Of a DNA stretch of 64,000 bases, positions 55,101-64,000 are shown piece by piece; positions within the stretch are counted from its first letter, which is position 1; every line of letters starts with the position of its first letter. The notes below the pieces were generated by a model. The model was given only the letters and a program-made list of their open reading frames with translations. It searched no databases and was not told where the DNA came from. The stretch spans positions 317,568,789 to 317,632,788 of the forward strand of contig OV050030.1 in the NCBI GenBank assembly GCA_920105625.2. The letters run 5' to 3'. The DNA is from Clusia tigrina. Lineage: Eukaryota > Arthropoda > Insecta > Diptera > Clusiidae. The translations under genes were made by a program, and so were the position numbers.

Positions 55101-55756
55101 CTCTATCCAATTCCACTGCGTGCACTCTAAAACTCATGCCCTTAACTTCACTGTGCCCTATTCTGAGCGACCCCAGTGTCCTGATGCATCCTCCGAACGC
55201 TCCATTAAGCGTTCTTACATCCTTTGGGTTGACAACTAGTCCTTTCCGTAAAACACTAGATTTTACGAGGCTGGTGTCCGCCCCTGAGTCTACCAAAAGC
55301 ACTAGTTTTCCACTAGCTGCCTCTTTGCAGGGTATCTCGATAAAAGCATCACCTATCCTGCTTACAACGAAACCACGCCCTTTCGATTCCAAAATGGACG
55401 CGTATCTACCACCTAAGTCTTCAATTTTTTTCCTCCATGTACCACAGCTATCCTTTACAATCCTATACTCCCTCAAAAGTACCGTGAATATCTTAACAAT
55501 ACAACCTCGTACCACGTACGCGGTGATTGGCCTAACTGTTACTTCCTTTCTTTTGGCTTTGCAGTATACTGGCCTCGACTATACATCCTTGTACCACGTA
55601 CGCGGCGATTGGCCTATACTCTCTAACCTTTTTAAAACTTAATCTAAGTACTAGAATCATCACCGTTACCCAAATCAATACACAATCAAAAATTTTTTCC
55701 CGGAGAGACTCTTGCTCCTCCTTCTCCTGGACTGTAATTCCTACATTACAAGTCAT
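52184..55756 (-). pseudogene. pol: E2 pol, with integrase core deletion
   Basis: Protease 54748-55515 with L-L-V-D-S-G-A-D-T-S (D76). RT start 54234-54755, a frame change near 54340, RT core 53645-54331 (L-D-L 38-40, Y-L-D-D 101-104), frame change near 53640, RNase H 53083-53598. Integrase zinc finger 52819-53055 (H6, H13, C43, C46). Integrase end 52184-52822 with D4 and E40, exactly 35 residues apart, and G-P-Y-S-V in the tail. Against E1 about 60 residues are missing near 52840, including the first catalytic Asp, so integrase is dead. The pol frame is -1 to gag. Confidence 0.9.
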
Positions 55757-55830
55757 ACGTACCTCCGGCCTTACTGTTACTTCCTTTGTGTTGGCTTTCC
55801 AGTATACTGGCGTCGACTGGGCCGCTGGAA
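55500..55830. repeat. Local duplicated segments at the E2 gag-pol junction
   Basis: CGTACCACGTACGCGG(T/C)GATTGGCC occurs near 55507 and 55591. ACTGTTACTTCCTTT with TGGCTTT(G/C)CAGTATACTGG occurs near 55535 and 55774. These scramble the gag end and pol start. Confidence 0.8.
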
Positions 55831-57980
55831 GTTTCCCTGGTTCCTTTGTTGGAATTGTCTATCCCTGCATTCCGCTGACCGATGTCCCATTCGTCCACAT
55901 GAGAAGCATTTCAACACCTGTTGAGTGTTGCCTATCCTTGTATCACTTCTATAATTCCAATTTTGTCGCTGCTGACCACTCCCAGTGTTGAAAGGATTTC
56001 TTCCTTGGCTAATTCCTTCCGTTGAATTAACTCGGGGACTACTACCCCTGCTGTCCCTCAAGGGTGGATCCGGGCGCCTCGTACCTGGCTGCCTTCTACT
56101 TTGATCCCATTTAGTGTCCCCTTGGCACTGTCTACTTGCCTCATGACCATATGTTTGGCACTCCATACAGTAGGGCGTGTTTTCGCGTGTAATGCACTCA
56201 TCCCTAGTATGCCCCCACTTATTGCAGAATGAACAGACAGGTATTACCTGACGCAACTCCCCTTCTGTTCGTCTCCCGTCCCGCTTTGCACCTCCATATG
56301 TACCTGTACCGGTGTCGTAAGTTCCTTCAAGTGTGCGTGAGTATGTCACGTACGCTTCTCTGCCTCTTGCTACAGCCACAGGTACGTCCTGCCTGTTAAA
56401 TACGGCATTTACTTCACTGGCACTAGGTTGACTTCTCTCCACCAGAAACTGCGCCCTGATGGCTTCCTCTACCAACTCTTCCAGAGTCCCGATCCGAATA
56501 TCCAGCATGTGCACCCTTAATGCAGGCTCCCTTAGTCCCACTACAAAAGCTGTCAGTACCGACTTGTCGACTTCATATAGCAGCGCCTTGTCATCCACAC
56601 CGTTGTACTTGCCACGAACGATTTCAGTCGCACACCCCTGCAATGAGCTCAATCGCCTAGCAAAGACTTGTATCTGTTCGCCTGCCAACTGCCGAGCCAC
56701 CCTGATTTCCTGAGTGACTTCTTCCAACGTGCTCGTCTTCAAGTACGTTTTCTTTATTAACGTATACAATTCTTCCATGCTACTAAAGCTTTTTGTCAAA
56801 ACCAGATTGTACGCATCTCCGAACAACCTCTGTTTCACACAATCGAAAAAGTGTTGCAATTCGTCAGGACGAATACTCCTCTTTGCTAGTTCACACCCCT
56901 GGATAAATCGATGAACCTCCGATCTTAAATCCACCGACTCAGCACCAGTAAACACAGGTACTAGCCTGGACACTGCCTTGGAGATATCCTCGATACCCAT
57001 TTTACTTATTATTGTTTTACTTATGGGTGGTAAAACTTGAGCGTTGTCATTTTGGGTGGCTTCCAAATGCACTTCTTCCGGATCTGAGAAGTACTTAACC
57101 AGTGACGGACTCAAACTTATTAGTCGTCGACCGTTTGCTCGTACAGGCGAAATACTGTCCACTGTATCGAGACTTTGCAGCGCTGTTTCTGCTTCTGGGC
57201 AATTTGGGGGATATCCCTGATTTTTATTATCTATTGATGCGTCAAACAAAAATTCCGCTTCACTCTCTTCACTCAATACTAATCTGGCCTTTACCACACG
57301 ACCTATCCTTTCCGGAGTTAAATATTCCGGCCAGCGAACTTCTGGTGGCAAAGCTAGTACTGTCTGCGTATGTATTTGATAGGTTGATGCCGAACTTACA
57401 CTTGCTGGCTTAGTAGTTGCCCCGATTCTCTTCAGCTCTAGATTTTCCTTATCCAGATACGATGCGGCTTCCTCAGTTTCCCGGAGTTTCCTAGAAAGTT
57501 TTTTCTCGAGAAATTTCGGATTTATCTTCAATTCTTCTATATCCTTGAAGACTTGGAAACATTTTTCCTCCGTTCGACTCTGAATAGTCGCTAATGCTTG
57601 GTCTGCTGCTTCCAAAGTTGACAACGTTCCACCGTCTCTCGCTAATCTCCAGAGTACCTGGGCGTCACTCTTGCTCGTTGCCGCTTCCAATTGTTCAAAC
57701 AATTTTTCTGCGAACAACTTTACCTCCATCTGTAAAGACCTTAGCTTGTCTTGTGCCTTGTCCTCCTGCGAACTAGGACTATCTTCCTGTGCTTCCAGCG
57801 TTTCTAGATCCAAACTGAATTTGGTCAACCAGTCCCGTGTTAAACCGTTAACATGTAACGGATAATCTTTGGTGAAGTACTCCTTGTCACCACAACAGTC
57901 CTTAAAATTTAACAACTCCTCGTTGTTATCATTGAATGTATTCAACAAGGCTTCTAGTTCTGCTATGCGCTTACGACGTT
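55777..57980 (-). CDS. gag: E2 Gag polyprotein
   Basis: Open for about 730 residues; the listed first residue (57948) is a TTG, and homologous sequence continues upstream (R-K-R-I-A-E-L-E-A-L-L) to about 57980, where the frame is lost. The true N-terminus, about 50 residues by comparison with E1, is shifted or missing. Residues 70-190 are coiled coil. P-P-E-V-R-W-P lies near 200. The capsid block is about 345-520 (F-F-D-C-V-K-Q-R-L-F-G-D-A-Y-N-L, V-A-R-Q-L-A-G-E). Knuckles: C-X2-C-X4-H-X4-C at 572-585, a variant at 594-608 and a third at 681-694. A basic, glutamine-rich tail ends it. It would coat and package E2 RNA. Confidence 0.85.
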
Positions 57981-58613
57981 ATATCCTTCAGTTGTCGCTC
58001 AGTGTTTCGAGGTTCATTTCCAATATTTGTTTTCTTTAAAATTAAAGAAAATTTTTGATTGATTATCTCACTAAACACGATTTCGTTTCTACTTTTTAGT
58101 GTAATGCCGCGGAAATAAATTATTTGTATAATTACTAGTATAAAAATTATACTTAAATTAATAGTATAAAAAATTATACTCAATTAATTACGCAATTACC
58201 GAATGTAAATACTGATTATTTACAATATTTCTCTACGACCCAATTTTGAAGATGTGTTTGGTTACACAAAATTATTTCCAAAAATTTTCATACCAAAAGA
58301 AAAATATTACCGCAGAATCATACGCATTTTCATTTCAGTACAATGATATGCTTAGCTGTTTCGCTTTTCCGTGCGAAATATTGCTTTAACATTGCTATGC
58401 AAATTGTAGTTTCGGAACTACACAAACTTTGATGCAACAAGACGTGTTGTCTGCACCTCTTGATATATTTTCACTTCACATCCTAAGCTCCAAATGCCAA
58501 ATATCTAAATCAAATGTTCTATGTTTGTTTTCAAACAACATAAATTTAGAACATCTGAATTTAAACAATATAAAAACAATTTAAATGTCTCCAATATAGA
58601 TGACATGGCTTAA
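57981..58613. other. AT-rich segment between E2 gag and the Helitron
   Basis: 57971-58183 (minus) may hold a decayed start of E2 gag (R-Q-L-K-D-I-T lines up with L-K-D-S in E1). From 58200 I see no LTR, PBS or gene. A hairpin lies at about 58518-58558: ATGTTCTA...TAGAACAT with TGTTTG/CAAACA inside. Confidence 0.4.
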
Positions 58614-59009
58614 TCTATATAACTATATAAAAAAAAGTTGCCCTATGTTCGTGATTTTATAACTCGAGAACCACTCAACCGATTTTCAAGCGAGTATATG
58701 CGTTGGAAAGGTCTACTTTCACTGATGGTTTATAAAAAAAAAACATCGAAAAATTTTTACGAATATGCGTTATGGTATGATGGTGTGTTTTCCCCATATA
58801 AAATGTATTTTTTTTCTTATGAGAATAACATTTTTTCGGTATAAGGCTCTGCTTGCTCGCATCATTTGACTTATTTAATTTCTGTGTGTTTATTGATTGT
58901 CATTTAAGTTTACAGTGTGAGCATTGACATTTTTTAATGATTGATTTGTAATCTTTCAGTTAAAACTAAAATCTTTTGCATCAAAGAAAAATTAAAAAAT
59001 GTATCAACA

Positions 59010-59455
59010 ATGCCGCGACGAAGCCGTTCACAAATTGGCCGACGAACACGCCACAGCAGTCAAATACGTTTAAATAGATCTAATCATGATGAACAAGAGC
59101 GATTAGAAAGTAATGAATTAACAAGGCAATGAATGGCACGATCAAGATCAAATCAAAATCAAGAACAAAGAGAAGAATGTATTGAAAGTGTGAGAGTTAG
59201 AAACAGAAGAGATCGTGAACGTAACACTGAACGTGACAATCAAAACAGATAACAATGGAGACGTAGCCATTCAATTGGAAATTTGGATCGTGCAGGTTTT
59301 AATTATGATCATAACATTGATTACGCTTCGCATCCATTTATTCAAATTGGCAAAATGGATAAAGTTTGCAATAAATGCAACCCATTTAAATTTAAAAATG
59401 AAACCGATGGAATGTGTTGTGCTGGCGGAAAAGTTAAATTAACACCATTAAGTAT
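59010..59455 (+). pseudogene. Helitron Rep-helicase N-terminal region
   Basis: Starts M-P-R-R-S-R-S-Q-I-G-R-R-T, the arginine-rich start usual in insect Helitron proteins, with a TGA at about 59130. In later frames it has C-N-K-C...L/F-K-F-K-N-E-T-D-G-M-C-C-A-G-G-K-V-K-L, the conserved zinc-like motif. Broken by at least two frame changes, then cut by the inversion. Confidence 0.75.
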
Positions 59456-60668
59456 ACATATTTTTGGTAACAATTTCATGCAATTCAGGATCAATTTCAG
59501 CATCAGGAATTTCTGCTGATATAACGCTATCAATTTGTTCTGGTGTTATTTTGTCAACCATCCAATGTGAGCGTGTGGTAGTCCTCTCTTTTGTCATTCT
59601 ATCGAATACATCCAAATATACTTCACCAAATATTTTTAATTTTATCAACATGTCCATTAATGATTTCATCTTTTGCTTAAATACACGTGCAGTTATATCA
59701 TGTCGGTCTGCTGGCCCTTCACCTTCAAATAAATGTTCTTCAATTTCTGTCCATTGCGGATTGCACCTGAAAGTTATAAATAAATCAGGTCTTCCATAAT
59801 GACGCACATAACACATTGCATCTTGCGCGTATTCATGCATATGTCGTGGTCCACCAACATATGACGATGGTAAAATCACCATATTGCCAATATCATTAGG
59901 ATCCACATCATTGTTAATAGCATCACGCAAATGAATGTATTCTTCTGAACGTAGTTTTGCTTGGTTATATTTGATGAAATTTAAACGTTCAGTTTCAATT
60001 TTTGCATACATATCAACAATGTACTGATGAAAAAGCTTACGGCAATGCAAAATGTGATTGTATTCATTTTGTCGAACCATTAATCGATACGCGTAATAAT
60101 TCATAGCGCTAACCTTTTTATCAGTTCCCGCACCTGCCATAAAAAGAAATAAAAATAAATTCCATTAATCAATTATGTTTTAATTTCAGTCTTTAAAATT
60201 ATTTTATTTTGTACGCACCGGTTGAATGATTAATCATTCTTAAATTGAAATGGTACCCATCTTCACCTTGCCAAAAAATTAGCGGATATTGCAACGAATC
60301 ATAAGAAAGGTGTGTTTCACTAACATTTTCCAACTGGTCATTTCTACGTTGCAAAATAATATCACACCTATTGAATTCTTCTCCAACCATGACAATCGCT
60401 ACTTCATCTTCAAATCTTGGTGCATTAAATCTTCCTACATGTTGGCCAGCTGGCGTTTTATCCGCATTTATTCTTATTCCATAATTGTCAGCAGGCACAT
60501 TATCAATTTGTGATTTAAACATTCTAACCAATTCATTATGTTCATGTAATAATATTTGTAATTCACGAATAATTGGTTTGCTTAATTTCGGATTTATTGA
60601 ATAACGCTGATCAACTTCTTCATCTCCATTTCCCATGAAATAAATTTTGTAGAAAGCGATACTCTTGG
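59448..60668 (-). pseudogene. Helitron Rep (HUH) domain in two exons, inverted
   Basis: Exon 1 (60668-60219): Y-F-M-G-N-G-D-E-E-V-D-Q-R, L-L-H-E-H-N-E-L-V, F-N-A-P, F-W-Q-G-E-D-G-Y-H-F. Exon 2 (60133-59448): K-K-V-S-A-M-N-Y-Y-A-Y-R, L-R-S-E-E-Y-I-H-L-R-D-A, G-R-P-D-L-F-I-T-F-R-C-N-P. Joined across the 85-base intron, the reading frame continues in the order known for Helitron Rep. The HUH motif (H-A-H at 59567-59575, in R-G-L-P-H-A-H) is present but in the neighbouring frame, so a frameshift has broken the catalytic region. Rep nicks and joins DNA in rolling-circle transposition. Confidence 0.82.
60134..60218 (-). other. Probable 85-base spliceosomal intron in Helitron Rep
   Basis: On the minus strand a GTGCGTAC donor (60218) and a pyrimidine-rich TTTTTATGGCAG acceptor (60134) bracket 85 AT-rich bases with stops. 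Removing them keeps frame and restores the usual run of conserved residues (M-I-N-H-S-T-G before, D-K-K-V-S-A-M after). The size suits fly introns. Confidence 0.78.
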
Positions 60669-60870
60669 TTGTCGAATGGCAATAACAGATGCAAGCAGAT
60701 GCAATCACGAATCTCGACCATCCGTGCATACTCTTAAAACTTATCTCTGCCGCAAACAGATCCTGACAACAAAATGCGTCAAGGCAGGTCGCTGCGAGAT
60801 GGGATGATATTATAAGACCGGCTCTAGGTCTAATCGAGTTTCTGTCATATAATATCGTGGCCCCTTTCAA
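60199..60870 (-). CDS. Chimeric ORF: LOA endonuclease start fused to Helitron Rep
   Basis: 223 residues. The first 59 are the same as the LOA endonuclease start at 50098-50274. The rest is Helitron Rep exon 1, read on into the intron. The join at 60692/60693 is in frame by chance. A product of rearrangement; I infer no function. Confidence 0.85.
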   Translation of the reverse strand: MKGATILYDRNSIRPRAGLIISSHLAATCLDAFCCQDLFAAEISFKSMHGWSRFVIASACICYCHSTTKSIAFYKIYFMGNGDEEVDQRYSINPKLSKPIIRELQILLHEHNELVRMFKSQIDNVPADNYGIRINADKTPAGQHVGRFNAPRFEDEVAIVMVGEEFNRCDIILQRRNDQLENVSETHLSYDSLQYPLIFWQGEDGYHFNLRMINHSTGAYKIK

Positions 60871-61091
60871 TGAGCCAAGGCCTAGAGGCGACCCCTAACG
60901 ACCCACGGCTCTTGTAATGTTGTTATGTTGGCTGACGTGTGCAGCTGGGTGTGTCGTCTACTTAGGAGTACAGTAGCGGCTTTAGAATGCTGCAAGTTGA
61001 TCTGCGTTATCGTCAAAGGACGATGCTACGAGAATCGTCCGAGCCATTCATCTGGGAAAGACATGAAAAGTTAGAGTCCCAAAGAAGAGAC

Positions 61092-62229
61092 TCAGACGGC
61101 TCCGGTACCGAGAAACCATGACATCAACAGTGGCCTCATCCACTCGCACCACAAGTCTTGCACTTTCTTTACCATCCCGGTTGCTCCCCTGGTGTGCGAA
61201 AGAATTCTCCAAAGCCTTGTGCTTATGCCAGGGTTCTGAGCACGCAGACAGGATAGGACATCTGTGGTCGTCAGATCGGGATCCGGAATCCAGCAGATGG
61301 CCTTCCTGAGGGACACGCCTGCTTCGCTATAGACCGCGAAGCGAATGGTCCCCATGGGGGCACGTCATTGACTAGACCCCTGAGCCAATCAAAGTTGGCC
61401 TGAGCCGCGCACGACACCTGTAGAGTGCCGTCCTTTGTCTCATTGCCCTTCGCATTAGCTTCAGGACCGGAGGCAATGACGCGACGTATCAGATGACCTT
61501 TGCAGTGTTTTATCTCTGCATCAGTCAGCCGATGGTCAGGCCCCAGCTTCCCAATCACCGCCATTGGTTGCGGGCCGGTAGCCTTCTCGCTGTACGATGG
61601 CTTGGCTGCACCTTTGGAAGTGCTTGGGCGAAGGTCCAGCTCACCACTCGCCACTGGCAAAATTTCGCCGGGCAGATGGTTTTGCTGGATACGAGGGGCT
61701 GGGCAAACTGCAGTTTATTGGCAACATTCGTCCCCGCAAGATTAGCCGCCACCGAGGTTTCGCTCGTACCCTTTGGGGTCGTGGTGCCACCAGCAGTAAC
61801 AGCTGCAGAGCACCTCCGCCGCTGTCCTCGCGAGCGAGATTTCGGAGCGGTCAATCCCTCCGCAAGCTCGGTGGCTTCCGTGGGTGTCACTTCCGCCGAC
61901 CTGGGCCTTTTGGAGGTAGTTGACACGGAAGGGCCGGCAGAGCAACGTGAGGATTTCTTCTGCACGAGCCTAGCAAGCCGCTTCTTTCTCTTCCTCCTCG
62001 CTTGAGTTCTCGTTGCCCCAGGACCACTGGTTGGTCGTTCCGCCACTGTGGTGGCTTCCCGACGCAGGCCCTCTGGATCAAGGGTACGTTCCTTCATCTC
62101 TGAAGAAGAAGAGATTGCGGTAACAACCCCCGTCTCCTCCAGGATGCGCTCTCGCTGATAAAGGCGAGAGACTTTAGCGATGGTTGGGGCCTCCAGAATC
62201 CGTGCCCCTGCCGCCGAAGCGTAATTCAT
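61092..62229 (-). pseudogene. LOA ORF1, second copy
   Basis: As 50496-51660 with the same frame changes. The first piece is 224 rather than 233 residues because of the 27-bp in-frame deletion. Sharing the same frameshifts shows that duplication came after decay. Confidence 0.72.
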
Positions 62230-62752
62230 TGAGTAATTAATCTAAAGTTGTCCATCGCCAGACAGTGGTTTTTGTTCGAGACTCCTTCCTAGCCAGTTTG
62301 GTCCGCGGATGGTACCCATTCTCTATACCATCATTGTGATAGACAGACAGCCATAACTCCCGCCGCTCCTAAGAGGTTCAGAAGTAATGTCATTTGCCTA
62401 CCAAGGGCCCCCCTATCCACCACCTGGGGACGCGTTCGATGGGATGTCAGGCAAATCCAGCACGAAAAAAAGTTTAATATTACTTACCCACGACTGTCTT
62501 ATGATTTTATTTTGAAATATTATTTAATATTTTAAAAAAATATATTTTTCTCTACGGTGCTTCATTCGGCTACAGTGCCTAATAAGCACATTTTCATTAC
62601 GGCACTTTTATCCGCCCGAGTTTGAGTGGCACACTTCTACTGGCATTGACTTTGAACGTCAAAACCGTGATATTTGATATACTTACGCAACATCAGTTTG
62701 TTTACGTTATTATTTCGTGCTTACACTTGTAAAACACTGCCAACACATGTCT

Positions 62753-64000
62753 CTAATTGTGTTGCCTTGTATGGAAAAATTTCAACATATCATTATGTAG
62801 CTTTTTATTCTTGCCCTTAATCGTTACGACTATTGTAACTGGGCTGCGGATTTCTGCTACTGAATATGGACCTATCCACACAGGTGAGAATTTGTTTCTC
62901 CTAGCCTGATTCTTCATCAGTACTTGGTCAACCACTTGAAAAACTACTGTGTTTAGTACCTTGTTATAGGCTTCCCTGGCTACTCGTTTAGCACAATCCT
63001 GGTTTTCTCTAACCAATTCGTGCGCTCGCTGCAACTGATATTTTTGCACTTTATTGGGGTCATCAGCATTGTACACTGGCGCACATTTGCGCTTCAAATT
63101 TTCCGGCATGTTGAAATCAAACCCGCAGAGTGTTCTAAACGGAGTTTGCTTCGTTGATACATGTACCGAATTATTGTGTACATGGATTGCAGTAGTCAAC
63201 CATTGATCCCAATTCGAGCCGTCTTCCTTAGCAAAACTGCGCAAGTACTCGGCCAGAGGACGATGACTACGTTCCAATGAGCCATTCGCCTGGGGATGAT
63301 ATTGTGTAATATGCAATTTCTTGATTCCCATCATTTTACACGTTTCTGAGAATAATTTCGATACAAAATTGGAACCATTGTCGGTTATCAAAACCTTAGG
63401 TATGTTAAAACTTTATCAAATGGCTGTTTTGGTGTGTCAGTTAACACCATGGGTATCTTTGTTAGCCTTGAACTCTTATTGGCCTGACATTTCGGACACC
63501 TCTTTATATACTTTTTTATGTCCCGGAGCATACCTTTCCATCCGTATACTCGCCTAATTCTGTCATGGGTTTTCCAGAATCCCTGATGTCCACCTAGAAG
63601 TGAATCATGGAAACCCTTTAACACCGCCTGGATATCTTTTTTATCCTCCAGTCATTCCACATTGCTGGCTGTTTCTTCATTGGCATCGAAACCCGCATTG
63701 CTAACATCTCTTGTAGCATCAATTTTATCCCCTTGAATTCTCTCGGCCTTCTGCTTATCTGACTGTGCTTTGGCCCTCGTTTGCACTACTGATACCTTCT
63801 GTGCCTGCGGTACTCTGCTGAGCGCATCCGCATTTAGATTCTTTTTCCCAGGTTTATATATGATTTCAAAATCATACTCAGACAATTTGTGTCTGAACCT
63901 GGCTAGCCTAGACGTTTGGTCTTTCAAATTGGCAATGCCTCTCAACGGCTGGTGATCAGTGTATATCTTAAATGGGCGTCCTAGCAGATATGCACTAAAA
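62753..64000 (-). pseudogene. pol: E2 integrase and RNase H end, second copy, cut by the window
   Basis: Integrase end 62753-63391 and zinc finger 63388-63624 are identical in translation to the first copy, including the missing catalytic core. The RNase H C-terminal part (63652-64000) runs off the window. Confidence 0.85.

Larger units (their letters stand above)
45300..58183 (-). mobile_element. E2: errantivirus-like gypsy element in the BEL pol
   Basis: Minus strand, sister of E1: 3' LTR 45300-45749, polypurine tract 45750-45761, purine-rich 3' UTR, env 46119-47905, spacer with (TA)n, pol 52184-55756, gag 55777 to about 57980. A LOA element fills 48240-51900. E1 and E2 share only the LTR end (GACTACTCGTAGGTAGC...CTCACAACA) but have closely similar Gag and Pol. 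The 5' LTR was not found: gag loses its open frame near 57975 and AT-rich DNA and a Helitron follow. Gag is whole; pol and env are broken. Confidence 0.85.
58614..60692. mobile_element. Helitron 5' part with inverted Rep block
   Basis: The plus-strand 5' end TCTATATAACTATATAAAAA starts with TC after an A, as Helitrons do. 58614-59455 reads plus (N-terminal C-x-x-C region); 59456-60692 reads minus (Rep). In intact Helitrons these lie in one direction, so the second block is inverted in place and about 80 residues between are missing. Helicase and the 3' hairpin/CTRR end are absent. The right edge is the duplication breakpoint at 60693. Confidence 0.8.
60693..64000 (-). repeat. Second copy of 50097-53431 (LOA 5' half plus E2 integrase/RNase H)
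   Basis: Direct repeat, offset 10,596 bases at its left end and 10,569 after a 27-bp deletion (bases 51219-51245 of the first copy). Only a handful of single-base changes are seen otherwise, for example CAGTAACGG/CAGTAGCGG. It runs on past the window end. Contents mirror the first copy and are listed below. Confidence 0.97.

Noticed and set aside
58614..58860. Helitron 5' region as a plus-strand protein gene (68 codons at 58638-58844)
   Set aside because: Typical non-coding Helitron terminal sequence; the real protein starts near 59010.

Overview
This is eukaryotic, intron-poor, transposon-packed DNA, most likely heterochromatin from a higher fly (Diptera, Brachycera). A tephritid is possible because the mariner copy belongs to the DD41D (rosa) group described from Ceratitis, but I hold that loosely. 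I recognise no host gene, rRNA, tRNA or CRISPR array. Almost everything is an LTR retrotransposon, an R1/LOA/Jockey-type non-LTR retrotransposon, a mariner or a Helitron, mostly broken and nested in one another.

Layout. 1-760: broken start of a gypsy-type element (minus strand). 1698-21818: an old env-bearing errantivirus-like element, here E1 (minus). A smaller gypsy element B (2313-11836, target duplication ATAT) sits in E1's 3' untranslated region. Inside B's 5' LTR sits a young 412/mdg1-like element (5023-11643, target duplication CTAT, LTRs identical by eye). 21825-34650: R1-clade elements (minus) with one plus-strand LOA-like relic. 34650-37398: pol of another gypsy element, G3. 37399-45299: a BEL/Pao element with an env-like gene, inserted in G3; a DD41D mariner lies in its LTR. 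45300-58183: a second errantivirus-like element, E2, sister to E1, inserted in the BEL pol and itself carrying a LOA-clade element (about 48240-51900). 58614-60692: a Helitron with an inverted Rep block. 60693-64000: a near-identical second copy of 50097-53431.

How the parts relate. Each retroelement once encoded its own Gag, protease, reverse transcriptase/RNase H and integrase (or ORF1, endonuclease and RT for non-LTR types). Only the 412-like element looks nearly complete: PBS, polypurine tract, matching LTRs, all Pol catalytic residues and a credible -1 frameshift signal, but one stop codon in gag. Insertion age falls from E1 (LTRs differ by indels) through B (about 1% LTR divergence) to the 412-like element (none seen).

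The points most worth a second look are: (1) 13 of 16 datable or assignable TE pieces have sense on the minus strand, the layout of a uni-strand, flamenco-like piRNA cluster; (2) the frameshift signal of the 412-like element; (3) small membrane-protein ORFs ahead of gag; (4) the 10.6-kb spaced duplication whose breakpoint makes a LOA-Helitron chimeric ORF; (5) paired hairpins in the BEL U5. All family assignments rest on motif recognition from translated sequence, with no database search.
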